Of a DNA stretch of 64,000 nt, positions 34,707 through 46,215 are shown one piece after another (position 1 is the stretch's first letter; every line of letters starts with the position of its first letter). The translations under genes were made by a program, and so were the position numbers. The DNA comes from Hymenopus coronatus (lineage: Eukaryota > Arthropoda > Insecta > Mantodea > Hymenopodidae). The stretch covers positions 105,200,501-105,264,500 of the forward strand of contig CM060881.1 of NCBI GenBank assembly GCA_030762935.1, written 5' to 3'. The notes under the pieces are model-generated. The model ran no database searches, was not told the DNA's origin, and saw only the letters and a list, made by a program, of their open reading frames with translations.

Positions 34707-35481
34707 TTTTACTTTCTATACAAAGTGTTTATAGGAAGTATTGTATATTACCCAAAAAATCGATACCAAGATTTCACCGGATGTACGTGTTTTAGCACCC
34801 CCTGAATACAAAAAAAGCATTTTTACAAAAAAGTCCCTGTGTGTCTGTCTGTCTGTATGTGTGTCTGTGGACAGCGTAGCTCAAAAACGAAAAGACCGTT
34901 AAATACCCTTTACATGGAACTTTTTTCGAACATTTTGAATTTCTTAAAAATGGCTCTAACGATTTTGATTAAAATGTCAAATATTAAAGATATTTACCTG
35001 ACAAATAACATGTATATCTTGAATTTTCTGGGAATAGCCTCTGAAGACTTCTTTATTCTTGAGAATTTTGCATAACTGCTAAACCGTAAGAGATAGACAA
35101 AAACGTACCACACAAAAAATGTAAAGCGCATTAAAACACACAATTTATGTTATACACATATTTTTCGTGCAGTTGATCGTTTTTGAGATATTCCTTGTTT
35201 TTGTTTTCAGCCTTGAAAAAATTGATTTTCTCATAGGGGAATTTGTCAAGTCCTGTCCATACAAATAAAGGAACTTCAGTCACATAGCAATCAGCTTTTG
35301 ACTGTCACTTTAACCTGTGGTACTCCGTTATTTCGCTTCTATTTACAAGGTAGCAAGTAATAAGACTATTTCTGCTAATTTTTTCTCGATTGGATGAAGT
35401 AAATATTAGCATAAGCTTTTTAACAATAATTTGTTACAGAGATGTAGAGAAAGTCATGTAAATGGAACACATCAGATTTTT
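34707..35481 (-). repeat. R1 repeat, second of a direct tandem pair
   Basis: It begins TTTTACTTTCTATACAAAG with only one T run separating it from the preceding copy's head, and ends AACACATCAGATTTTT. The TTCCAAGGATGCGACACG block is deleted (junction near 34,903). The palindrome is eroded. Confidence 0.85.
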
Positions 35482-35711
35482 ATCCTGGAAACTTCAACTG
35501 CAGAGCACACAGTTAGAATATTGATGTTCAATGGACCACAATTCTTGAAATGAAAGAGGAATCCTAAAACAGGAGCAATTTCTATTATGCCGTCAAATTA
35601 GTATGATCACATTTTAGTTATTCTATTAGGATATTAAAAATTCGGGTTAAAACTTCAAATTTTTGGCATAGGTAAAACAAATACTCTGTGATCCAAATAG
35701 CAATTGAATTA

Positions 35712-36060
35712 TTACTTTATCTACTTCATGTATATAGTTAGAGAAGATTTATATTCTACCAAAAATTCGATATTGAAATTTAACTAGAAATACTCTTTCT
35801 ATCATCATCCGAAACAGAAAAAAAATTTAGAAAATGGTGTGTGTACATGTGAACAGTATAACTCAAAAACGAAAAGTCGCTTAAATACCAAACCAGATAT
35901 TAGGTTCAGTATCTTACAAGGATGCAACACGAAGATATTAAAAAAATCCAACCAATCCAAATTGCTGTTTAAATGGAAACAATTTCGAAAATTTGACAGT
36001 CTCAAAAATGCCCCAAAATATTTATTTTGATTAAAACTTCAACATTTTTTATTTTACTGA
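35712..36060 (-). repeat. R1 repeat, 3' half
   Basis: It begins at TTACTTTATCTACTTCATG with a decayed palindrome and runs inward to the CAAAAATGCCCC block. No head. A shortened CA tract is present near 35,836-35,850. Confidence 0.7.
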
Positions 36061-36985
36061 TAAATTTAAAGCATTTTAAATCCATTCTTTTGCACATAAA
36101 ATTATCTATTACTACTCACTAAAACATTTTTAAAACAGCTTAATTAACTTTAACTAAAAATGTATATGCATACATAATATACCATTTTAAATAAAAATAT
36201 ACTAACTTCATATCATTTCAAACATAATGTAAATAATTAATTAGTTTAATGTTTTTAGTTATTAAATTATATTCTTTACTTAAATCTATACAATTTCAAC
36301 ATTAAAGATCATTAATAAAGATTCATTAATACAAATTATCAATTATAATGTTGTACTATTTCTATTTAATACATATATTGGAAAACAAAGCATGTGTGTA
36401 ATGATTATGCCAAAGGGGAAAAAGATACTTAAATAAACTCCATCCAGCAGGTAAAAGCTGTCTCTACCAGCCACTGATATACCTATTATATATATTATCA
36501 CATTCACAGAACAACAGTTTATAATTTTATTTTACTAACTTTCCGTAAAAGTGATTACTGGTGTATTAACCTACAGAAAATTTAAAGTATGTATGAATCA
36601 TTTTAATTATTGGATGTGATATTTACTGCTAAATAGTCAGACGTCACTTCGAAATGACCCAGGCCTTACACGGGATACGAAGCTTTAGGAATAGAGCATC
36701 CTTGGAAGGGTGCTTGGTTAGTGCTGGCATAACAAAACAAAACAAAAGAAAAAAAGACAAAAAACCCGGTAAGTACTTCTGACTATGCCTTGGGACAGTT
36801 TAATCTAGACTAATGACCTTATACCCCAATCTGTAAAGACCTTTGCATTATCCCCAGCTGCAGTGGACAGTGAAGTTGTTTCTTATACTCATTTGCAAAA
36901 AGACCAGAAAATGAGCAGCAGGTGTTGCATTAAATCGAGTCTTGAGGTGGTTGCCCTACTCGACCTATAAAATCCTTAGTAGTTG
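36061..36985. other. very AT-rich DNA, then a short GC-richer patch
   Basis: Positions 36,061-36,640 are extremely AT rich without open frames. Positions 36,640-36,960 are richer in GC and include GGTGCTTGGTTAGTGCTGGC followed by an A-rich stretch, which could be a SINE trace. I cannot identify heads or duplications. Confidence 0.4.
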
Positions 36986-37241
36986 TTAAACTTATAGACA
37001 AAGTTTGATATTTTACTGACTTTTTGAGTTATGCTTCTATAGACTCACATTCAGAGTAACATGCATACACATAAATGCTCACATGGACCTATTTTTTAAA
37101 AATACATTTATAGGATTCATGGGTTCTCAAAACACCTATTCCCGGTGAAATCTCTGTATTGAATTTTTGGATGGGACACAATCTCTTCTTTGCGTACTAT
37201 ATATATATATATTGTCCATACATGCTAGACAGAGTAAAAAC
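36986..37241 (+). repeat. R1 repeat, 3' end only
   Basis: It covers AAAGTTTGATATTTTACTGA through CCCGGTGAAATCTCTG to a TA-expanded palindrome region and AGAGTAAAAACG. The palindrome centre has been replaced by an (AT)n run at 37,199-37,212. Confidence 0.75.
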
Positions 37242-37593
37242 GACGTATTTGAAAATTAAAAATAATTATAAGTTTGGAAGTATTAGTATAAAATTCTAAA
37301 ACTTTATTTGTTGTGTAAATATCTCTAACAGTGCAAATAGATTAGAGTAGTCAACACTCTATTTTCAACCTCCGGACCCGTATTATACCCGGCTTGGCCG
37401 GGAGAACATTTAATTTGAATCCCCATTCCTACACTAGGGTCTAGAAGCATGATTATGTAGTTCATTTCCTAATGAAAATCATTAACTAATAAAAACTACG
37501 TTTAACGATTTAATTATTTTCAAAATAAAAATTTCCACCATATTTTCTAGAAACTACAGGCAGCTACTCAAAACGAAAACAACAAATCTTAGA

Positions 37594-37892
37594 AAATGTA
37601 AATTGAGTTTTATTTATGGACGCCCTTTTACCGCCTTGGTTCTCAGCGTCCCATTCATATTGTGCGTGAAAGATCGCTTAATTTTTTTCAGAGGCCTCTT
37701 TTATCAGGCTTGAGGTTCTTTTACGTGCTGTAAATCTACGACACGGGACCAACGGCTTTACTTACCTTCCGAAGGAAACCACACTAAGGATTTTTACGCC
37801 TGAAAAAAATCCATCGTCCTCCGCCGGGTTTGAACCCGCGACTTTGGTTATAGGAGACTAGCATGGTAACCACTACACTACGGAGGGCAACT
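37594..37892 (-). mobile_element. tRNA-derived SINE, family S1, best-preserved copy
   Basis: On the minus strand it has a box-A-like GTAGTGTAGTGGTTACCATG and a box-B-like GCGGGTTCAAACCCGGC, then a body of about 220 bp ending in CCATAAATAAAACTC. It is flanked by an exact 13-bp target duplication AACAAATCTTAGA at 37,581-37,593 and 37,893-37,905. It is the reference for the other S1 copies. Confidence 0.9.
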
Positions 37893-37905
37893 AACAAATC
37901 TTAGA

Positions 37906-38108
37906 GTGATTGCAATTAAATCTGAATTAATGTTATATATATTTTCTTTTCGTGGAGTTGATTGTTTTTGAGATATTCTTTGTTTTTGGTTATAGGTATA
38001 AAAAACTTATACTTTTCTCATTCAGGATTTTGTGAACTCGTGTCCATACAAACAAAGGAACTTCGTCATATAGCAACCAATTTTTCAGTATCACTTTAAC
38101 CTAGATGA
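37906..38108 (-). repeat. R1 repeat, middle-to-head fragment
   Basis: Minus-oriented TCGTGGAGTTGATTGTTTTT through ATAGCAACCAATTTTTCAGT to ATCACTTTAACCTAGAT. The copy continues neither to its head nor to its palindrome. It follows the S1 insertion's right target duplication. Confidence 0.75.
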
Positions 38109-38680
38109 GGTTAAAGGTCTCATCAGAACAGGTTGACTTGTATAAGAAGTACGTTAACTTTTTCAGTCCCGTGCTCAAATTACCTTGGCATTAAAACTTG
38201 AATATGTAGCATAGAAAAAATATTTCCTACTTTGTGTCACCCGATGAGAGGGGTCAAGAGGGTTTGGGGATCACCAGTTCGCAAAACAGAACTTCATTTG
38301 TCGCAAGTTACTTTTCATGTCCATTCCGTTTCCTTTCAATACGCTGTCCAATACGCATTTTAGAGCATAACAAACAGGTGAAAGACATGGGCGGAGTCAG
38401 CGAAGGTACTCCGTCTTAAAATAAGTATTTCCAGGCGTATTTTAATGTCTTTGTCTGTACTAAGGAAAGTTTACGCATTAAGGGTTCGGCTTTCCAAATA
38501 TGGAGTGGACTAGGTTTGAGTTGTATTGAAATTGTTCCAGGACATTCCTAACGTATGGGGCATCAGCGTTCCACGTGATTCTATGCAATTCTGCACGTAG
38601 TTATGAAGAAGCTGATGTCATGGTAAAATTCACAAGGATTGTCATAGGAAGTGATGAACCTAAGAACAGCTAAGTTTCAA
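38109..38680. other. unassigned DNA
   Basis: No recognisable repeat. The 61-codon frame at 38,234-38,419 has no domain. Confidence 0.45.
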
Positions 38681-38690
38681 GATTTAGGTA

Positions 38691-38991
38691 ACGTAACTCC
38701 ATGGAACGACAGTCCACAAGGGACCTTGGTGTACCACCCGGCCGCTGCATCCACCATCTCGGCCCGATAGTGAAGGTGAGACGTGATCATCGCCTCGAGT
38801 CCCTCCCGGCAGGTGGATGTGGACTTTTCGATCTGGAGCAGCTACTTCTGGATCAATTAGCTCCTCACGAGACTGAGTGCACCCCGGACCTGCGGGAAAT
38901 ACCCCACGCCGGCACTGGAATACGAACTCGGGTCCCTCGCTTGACAAGCGTCACGTTACCCCCCCCCCCCCCGCTAAGGAGACGACCCCAC
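38691..38991 (-). mobile_element. SINE-like element, family S2
   Basis: It is GC rich against an AT-rich background. It shares blocks with 40,204-40,492: CGCTAAGGAGAC at the right, GACTGAGTGCACCCCGG, and CTGGAGCAGCTACTTCTGGA. On the minus strand GTCTCCTTAGCG leads the element and a box-B-like GAGTTCGTATTCC follows, which fits a tRNA-type head. A 15-16 bp C run lies at about 38,958-38,972. It is flanked by GATTTAGGTA (38,681-38,690) and GATTTATGTA (38,992-39,001), a 10-bp target duplication with one mismatch. Confidence 0.75.
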
Positions 38992-39001
38992 GATTTATGT
39001 A

Positions 39002-39543
39002 CTGATTTGAAATATAATGCTGTCTGAAATTGAATATAATGATAAATACATATACATAATTCAACATAACACATTGTAATACTCCACAGTCTGTATTAGT
39101 TCATACTTTTGGTTGCCCATTGTCGCTTTGCCTCATGTCAGATATCTGAGGTAACTTGTTCGCGACCATTTGTTGGAAGTAATTTCAGGAAAATTGCATT
39201 AAGGTTTCCTTTTGTGTTAGCGCTTCATTTCCTGATGATGATCAGCATTTAGCTTTTCCTTATTTACTGTTCCGGGTTTATTGATTTTCGTTTACTGCCT
39301 CTTTATAGCGACCGGAGTTCACCTTGCGGCAAGGGAAAGCCACGAGTAACAGGAGTGGTGAGGTATCGTATCCAGGAATGTAAATTTACCTCCTGAATAC
39401 GCCTTGGGAATACTTTCTCATCGCGCTGCATATATAGTGTTTGGTATAGTAGATTCTTAAACTTAAACCTAAGTAGAGTGCAATAATATGGAATAATCCT
39501 CAAACAAAACCCACCGGAGTTTCCAATATCTGAATCTATAATG
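39002..39543. other. unassigned DNA
   Basis: No repeat recognised until the R1 terminus at 39,544. A minus open frame at 39,303-39,719 runs from R1 sequence into this stretch and carries no domain. Confidence 0.45.
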
Positions 39544-40667
39544 TTTATTTTCTCTACATGTACCATATGCATTGTGTATAGAGAAGGTATTGTATTGAAC
39601 CTCAAAATTCGATACCGAGATTTCACCGGAAATACATGTTTTGGGTGTCCCTGAATCCAAAAAAGCATTTTAGAAAAAGGTCCGTGTGTCCGTGTGTGAT
39701 TCAGGACAGAACAGCTCAAAAATCAAGTGATCGTTAAATACCAAACTTGGTATTTAAGTTCAGTATCATCTAAGGATGCGATACGAAGATTTTCCGCACC
39801 CTAAACTACCCTTTACATGGAACTTTTTCGAAAATTTTGATTTTCTCAAAAATGGCTCTAAAAGTTTTGATTAAAATCTCCATTATTAAAGATATTTACC
39901 TGACAAATATATTTGAATTTTCTCTTCAAAGACTACTTTATTCTGAATGAACTTTACGGAATTTTGAAGAACTAGTAAACCGTAACGGATAGATAAATGC
40001 TAATTTTTTAGAAAATGTAGAGCTCGTTAAAGCACACAGTTTGTTTTATAACAACATATTCGTCGAGTTGATCGTTTTTGAGGTATTCCTTGTTATTGGT
40101 TTCAGCTTTAAAAAACGTATACTTTTCTTATAAGGGAATTTGTCAAAAACAAAGAAATTTCAGTCACATAGCAACCAGCTTTTGACTATCACTTTAACCT
40201 ATGACTCCGTGGCACAGCTCACTAAGAGCCTAGGCCTACCGCCCGGCCGCTGCGTCCCCCATCTCGATCCATTACAGACGTCATGGATGGGGAACAGTAT
40301 TGGGGGGTGCGATGTGGTCAGCGCCAGTTAATGCGGTCTTCACGACCTGGAGCCGCTACTTCTCCATCAAGTAGCTCCTCAATTGGCCCCCCCCCAGAGA
40401 CCTCACGAGGCTGAGTGCACCCCGGTCAGTGTCTCCCAGTGGTCTCCCGCTTGGCAAGCAGCAACGCTACCTCCGCGCTAAGGAGACAACCTACTTTAAC
40501 CTATGGTATGCCCTTATTTCGCTTCTGCTTACAAGGAAGCAAGAAATAAGGTTATTTCTGCTATTGTTTTCTTGATTAGAACTAAGTAAATAGAAGAATA
40601 AGCTTTTTAACAATAATTTGTTGTAGAGATTTAGAAAAACCTTGTGAATGGAACACATCAGATTTTC
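39544..40667 (-). repeat. R1 repeat, full length, interrupted by a SINE
   Basis: It starts TTTATTTTCTCTACATG with the palindrome (CATATGCATTGTGTATAGAG variant) and ends at the reversed head AACACATCAGATTTTC. A 289-bp S2 SINE plus a 13-bp duplication interrupts it at 40,204-40,505, and without that it is about 820 bp. It is the outer part of the left arm of the large inverted repeat. Confidence 0.88.
40204..40492 (-). mobile_element. SINE-like element, family S2, nested in R1
   Basis: It is flanked by an exact 13-bp target duplication ACTTTAACCTATG at 40,191-40,203 and 40,493-40,505. This sequence belongs to R1, so the order of insertion is unambiguous. It has the same right-end CGCTAAGGAGAC and GAGGCTGAGTGCACCCCGG blocks as the copy at 38,691. 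The box-B-like region here is degraded. Confidence 0.88.
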
Positions 40668-41190
40668 ATACTTTGTCTCGCGGAATTGCACCTGTGTTTG
40701 GTTAAAGCCTATGTGCTTATAATACGACTTGAAACGGAACAAGAGCTTTAACTTAAATTTTAATATAGCCACTTATACTTAAGGCTGTGATGTCATCAAG
40801 CGTAGTAGTCTGAGATGTATTTTTATATTATTAAAGTATTATGAATTCTTAGTTATTTCAAATGTTTTATTAACAATTTACTAATTAATTATCTTTTTTT
40901 TTTTCTTCAAGAACTAGATAACATTAAAAAACGCAATCGAAAAGGAAGTTTCTAGCTCCACATAAGAAAAAAAAAATAACAAAAAGAGAGAAAGAGAAAG
41001 AAAGAAAGAAAAGGATATTCAGCAATATTATATAAGTGACTTTGCAGTTTTTATCCAATTCCACGGTAAGACGAATGGAGTATGGATAAACGTTGGAGAA
41101 GATGTCATAGGTAGATTCAGTTGTTTTATATGTTCTTTGGTCACAGGTTTCCCAAAGTACATCACCCTCCTCACATCCTCACACACAAGC
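40506..41190. repeat. left arm (inner part) of a large inverted repeat
   Basis: This is the reverse complement of about 43,640-44,335, roughly 80% alike by eye with small gaps. It consists of the R1 head (to 40,667) plus about 520 bp of sequence not seen elsewhere in the window. Matching blocks include CTTGAAACGGAACAAGAGCT, TCTTCAAGAACTAGATAACA, GTGACTTTGCAGTTTTTA and GTTCTTTGGTCACAGGTTTC. A GAAA-rich run at 40,975-41,012 expands this arm relative to its partner. Confidence 0.88.
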
Positions 41191-41559
41191 ACCTTTTCTA
41201 AAATATATTTTTCAGATGCATTTTATATCACAAAAAACCTATTTTAAGTGAAATACAGATACCTTTTAGGCTGAAACACAGTAATTGTCTTTTCTCATTC
41301 TATTCTTTTTAAACAATGATTCACCAAAATCGCTATCTTCATTCATAACTTCTAAATACAGTACAAGAAGTACAATTACAATATTTGAGAATACAATTTA
41401 AAAATCTCACTAAAAGCTAATGGTTTTTATAGGAAAATATCCAGTTAGAAGTAAAATAATAATAATAAATAATGTTGTTTTTGAACAAGTAAACCATTAT
41501 CACCTTGTTATGATATCATTTACGATTATGACAAGGATGTGAATACTGAAACACAGCGC

Positions 41560-41960
41560 TTTCAGGTTATATGTCACACAATTGCCAACATCTTAAAAAC
41601 AAAACAAGGAAAGAAACGCGCTTAAAATTGGTACACAGACTCTTTTATATGGATGTAAGGTACGGACCTTGACGATAAACGACATTAACAGAATAGTCAG
41701 CGGAAATGAAGTTTCTCAGAAGCGTAAAATGTTGTACAAGATTGGATAGCTATAGATATGATGATATAAGAAATGTATGAAACCTGCTTCCGGTTATAGA
41801 TAAAATAAAGGAATACACAATTCCTTGGTCGCACCATCTTAAGAAGAATGAACACCGATACAGGTGTTGGATTATAAGCCCTAAAGAGCTGTCGGTCGAC
41901 CAAGAACAAGATGGAAAGTTGAAGGAACAGGAGAAGAAAAAGAAGAAATACAACGCCCTA
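41560..41960 (+). pseudogene. LINE reverse transcriptase C-terminal remnant
   Basis: Plus frames give LLYGCKVRTLTINDINRI (41,643-41,695). After a shift comes AEMKFLRSVKCCTRLDSYRY, DDIRNV, a stop, NLLPVIDKIKEYTIPWSHHL (to about 41,842), and after another shift VGRPRTRWKVE (41,890-41,925). This is the well-known C-terminal pattern of RTE/jockey-like LINE proteins: YGxExWTL, EMxFLRR, DxIR, LxIxPVxxxIxEYxxxWxxHL and GRPxxRW. At least two shifts and one stop make it dead. It lies within the spacer of the large inverted repeat, and no other part of the LINE is evident. Confidence 0.75.
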
Positions 41961-43639
41961 CGTTTTTAACGAAGTGAGATTTTGAGGCGGGATAATTCCG
42001 GCTAAGTTGACACTATTATTGCTCATAACGGGGTTTCAGGTTAAAGTTAATAACAGAATACTTCAAATTAAAAATAAAAGAGTTTACCATTGTTAGGCTT
42101 TAAAATTGAATAAACATTTGAAAGAATAAAAACGTGTAAATGATAAAGCAATATAATCTTTAAACTACAGAGCATATAAAGACGCAAATAAATTAAACAG
42201 AGCATATGGTGCATGTGGACAACACTGGGTTTCCAAGTTTCTGTCGACTGTTTCCGCTTGCTTTGTTCAAAAGACGATCATTCAAAGAATGCCCTAGACT
42301 CTCTCTACTCTTTCGTGCTATTGTTTTCATACCATTGTGTGGTCCGCCTTTCAATCCTGTCGATAACATTTCCTCCCATTTCCATTAATGTCTAATGTCT
42401 ACTTCTCTATTTCTCCTAGCTTTAATCCAGAATTTTCGGACCTTTCTGTAAATACCTACTATTCATTGTCCGTAACTTACTTGTTTGTTGATCACTAGTT
42501 TCCTTTTTGTAACATCTTATGTTAATATGTAAGAATTATCTTTTTGTTAGCATCTTGAACTTGACAGAGTTGAATTTGTCATATTTCTGGAATGTATTAT
42601 ATGTTCTATTGTGTGTGTATATATATACACAAGGTGCTTTTAAGGTAACATGCAATCTTCCATCTAAGTGGGCCCGAGTTCGCTTCCCTCGAGCTCCAAT
42701 TCTGACCTTTAATTTTGTATGTTTTTCCTGGTCAATAGGCGAATGCTATGGTAATTTCGCGTCTAGCTCATTCTCTTTCGTATTTACCTTTGATTACGTT
42801 TCCTGTTTATGTAGTTTCAGGTTTTGTGGTGTGAGGTGATACCGAATAAATAGCACTGATGCTAACTTTAAGGCAACAGTATTCCCTGTTGACACTAGAG
42901 GGCTCACTTGTTGAAATGGCCTTTATCGCCATCTATTAGGAGATAGATGTTGTGCACGGGGCTTCGAGCCAGGAAGTCTTAGGGTTTCTGCACACTTATG
43001 TGGCCTGCCTGAGGTCTACAATCTGATGTAGTTCCTTTAGTTCATCCCTGAAATATAGATAAATATTTATTAACTATAATAATTACACTTGATTTTCAAT
43101 CAAAACGACTAATAATTCCATCTGATGGGTGGCAGACGCATAGATTTCCACTGGATCACAGTTCGCGGGGATTCCCCACCGTTGATAACACCAAACTCTA
43201 TACCCTGCATAATCACTACAGCTTATGTGTCTATGTATTACCGGTCTCAAATGCTTAAATTTGTGTTTTGGAGTAATAGCACATCCTTTGAACCTCCTCA
43301 AATAACTACAATATGGTTATTACAAAACTTGTCCGCCTTGTGCACGGCCCGTAACACCTTCACTGAATTTCCTTACGCGTGCGTCCTACATAGCTTCTGT
43401 CATCACTCGTGCGTCATTCTTCTGTTCTAGTCAAGTTCACACATAATAACATTAAAGATGTTTAGAAGTCTTTAATTTTGTTTAAAGTGCTTTCAAAATG
43501 GAGCACACAGTTCCACAAAGAGGATTTATGTACGACCCGTATAAGCTGACATCATCTTGTTGGGAATTTGTAAGACAATTTGGAACTAAATTTTCTGGCG
43601 TGTGTGTTCCGAGTATATAGGCCGTTCATTTGCTTGTAA
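41961..43639. other. unassigned DNA in the inverted-repeat spacer
   Basis: Overlapping plus frames at 42,206-42,395 and a 106-codon frame at 42,519-42,839 have no recognisable domain. At 42,660-42,705 a stretch CCCGAGTTCGCTTCCC may be a trace of a tRNA-like box B. Frames on both strands at 43,083-43,430 overlap and are not convincing. Confidence 0.4.
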
Positions 43640-44335
43640 ATAAATTCAGGGAGAAGGGAGGCGATATACTATGGGAAATCCGTGACCAAAGAAAATATAG
43701 AACAGCAAAATCTACTTATGAGCTTCTCCAACATTTATCCAACACTCTATTCGCCTTACCCTGGAATTGGGGTAAAAACTACAAAGTCACTTATATGATA
43801 TTATTGCAGATGCGTTTCTTTCTTACGCTTTCTCTCTTTTTATTTTTTTATGTGGAATTAGAAAATTCCTACTTGATTGCGTTTCTTGATATTATCTATT
43901 TCTTGAAGAAAAAAGGCTAATTAATTAATAACTTGTTAAATAATAAAACATTTGAAATAACTAAGAATTCATAATACTTTAATAATATAAAAATACATCA
44001 CAGACTACTACACTTGATGGCTTTACAGCCACAAGTGGTACCGTAAAGAGTGGCTATATTCAAAATTTAAGTTAAAGCTCTTGTTCCGTTTCAAGTCCTA
44101 TTATAAGCACATAGGCTTTATCCAAACACAGGGACAATTCCGCGAGACAAAGTATGCAAATCTGATGTGTTCCATTCACAAGACTTTTTCTACATCTCTA
44201 CAACAAATTATTGTTAAAAAGCTTATTCTTTTAATTACTTCGTGCTAATCTAGCAAAAATTAGCAGAAACGGGTCTTATTACTTGTTTCCATGTAAGTCG
44301 AAGGGAAATATAGGGATTACCATAAGTTAAAGTGA
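43640..44335. repeat. right arm (inner part) of a large inverted repeat
   Basis: Partner of 40,506-41,190. It contains a 96-codon plus frame (43,630-43,920) with a charged N-terminal part and a hydrophobic C-terminal half. The mirrored sequence in the left arm has diverged by small insertions, and I know no matching protein. The arm continues into the R1 copy at 44,157. Confidence 0.88.
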
Positions 44336-44960
44336 TAATCGAAAGCTGGTTGCTATGTGATTCAAGTTCTTTTGTTTGTATGGATGGACATGACTTGACG
44401 TATTCCGGCATAATAAAAGAATAAATATTTTATAGCTGAAACCAATAACAAGGAATATCTCTAAAACGATCAACCCCACGAAAAAATGTATTTAATATAA
44501 AGTGTGTGCCTTAACTACCTCTACATTTACCATTAAGTAAGTTGTTGTCTCTTACGGTTAACAGTTATGCAAATTTCGTAAAATTCATCCAGAATAAAGA
44601 TGTCTTCAGAGGCTACTCCCAGAAAATTCAAGATATACATATTATTTTTCATTAAATACCTTTAATATACAACATTTTAATCAAAATCGTAATAGGCTTT
44701 TTTGAGAGAGTCCAAATTTTAGAACATTTTTCCATGTAAAAGGTGTTAGGAGTGGGGGGATTTTCTTCAAAATCGTGTTGCATTCCTGGAAGATACTGAA
44801 CTTAAATACCAAGTTTGCGAGTTTGATATTTAGCGAACTTTTCGTTTTTAAGCTTTGCTGCCTGCAGACACTAAATCTTGGTGTCACATCCTTGGAGAAT
44901 ACTAACAATACCAAGTTTGGTATTTAACGGACTTTTCGTTTTTGAATAATACTGTCCCCA
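44157..44960 (+). repeat. R1 repeat, outer part of the right arm
   Basis: It starts GCAAATCTGATGTGTTCC and runs to GAATAATACTGTCCCCACAC. An internal block of about 90 bp (GTCGCATCC-like through CGTTTTT) is present twice, at about 44,770-44,860 and 44,876-44,950, as a diverged tandem duplication. The CA tract is cut short and the terminal palindrome is missing. Confidence 0.83.
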
Positions 44961-45037
44961 CACACAGTAATGTGCATCAGAAGTGGCAAGCATTTGAATG
45001 TCAGAAGTAAGTCGTTTGAGAATGCAATTCCTGATCA

Positions 45038-45399
45038 TTTTTACTTTCTCTACATGTGCTATGTACATAGCGTATAGAGAAGACATTGCATTCCACCCAA
45101 AAATTCGATACCGAGATTATACTGGAAATACATGTTTTGGGTCCCCCTGAATCAAAAAAAAAAAGAATTTTCAGAAAAAGGTCCTTATGTGTGTGTCTGT
45201 GTGTTTCGAAAATGTTGACTATCACTTTAACCTTTGGTACTCCCTTATTTCGCTTATACTTACAAAGAAGCAACTAATAAGACTATTTCTGCTAATTTTT
45301 CTCGATTAGCTTGAAGTAAATAGAACCACTGGCTTTTAACAATAATTTGCTGCAGCTATGTAGAAAACGTCAAGTGAATGGAACACATTCAGATATTTT
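45038..45399 (-). repeat. R1 repeat with a large internal deletion
   Basis: It starts ATTTTTACTTTCTCTACATG with the palindrome, then passes from the CA tract (about 45,190-45,208) directly to the head quarter at TTGACTATCACTTTAACC. Roughly 450-500 bp of the middle is gone. It ends at the reversed head near 45,395. Confidence 0.85.
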
Positions 45400-46215
45400 A
45401 TAGTTGAAGTATGATAGTGGAACTGTACATGCTTTTAGTTTGGAAAGTGACTAAAATTCACCGCTCTATTCGATTTCTAGCAATTCCTCTCAAATTTCAT
45501 ATACAATATGAATCTTGTAATATGTATGATACCACAGGCATTGAGAAGCATATTGTGCAATGTGATGAGATGCTAAATTGGTTTCACAGTAATTCATCAT
45601 CGGAAATTAATGTTTTGCACTATAACCTTTGTTGATTATCGGTCATTATTGCCTCGTGTATTTGCTATGACCTGTATGTACAATTAGCATAATCCCTTTC
45701 TGGTTGGTCCAGAGTGCAAATTATGCTCATCTCCCCCCTCTCTCACTGAAGAAGAGAACTTACAGCCATAACGATAAAAATAATATAAAAAGTACGTTAA
45801 TTATTTTGTTGTTTGTTTGCAGTTTTTAATTTAAGAATCATTTGCATGACAATAATGTAGATTTATATAAATAATCCGCAGGAAGATGCAAAGTAAAGGA
45901 CCTTAAGTCCTTATAGGTGGCTACAGCATTTAAAGCACCTATATAATTACATTCCTATGCACACTGGACCTACATCAGGAATAGCTGTTATAATGCCTTG
46001 ATTATGGAGACAGTAGATTTAGAATCTTGTGATAGATAGCTATATAGAGAGTAAATGTTAAAATAATTACTATAATTGAGATAACATAATAGTTTTCTCA
46101 CAGAAACCATTGTATGATAGGAGTTGGATAGGTAGATTCAGACTGAATTGTCCTTAGTGGTTGTCTATACCATTAATCCTGGGTCTTGAATTACTTACAA
46201 CATTGTAAGTCGCCA
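45400..46215. other. unassigned DNA
   Basis: A 74-codon plus frame at 45,411-45,635 has no domain. No repeat recognised. Confidence 0.45.

Noticed and set aside
38958..38972. Long C run as a structural signal
   Set aside because: A mononucleotide run inside an S2 SINE, and likely variable or an assembly uncertainty.
43630..43920. 96-codon plus frame with a charged half and a hydrophobic half
   Set aside because: It lies in the right arm of the large inverted repeat, the mirrored arm is broken by indels, and I know no matching protein. Kept as part of the arm only.
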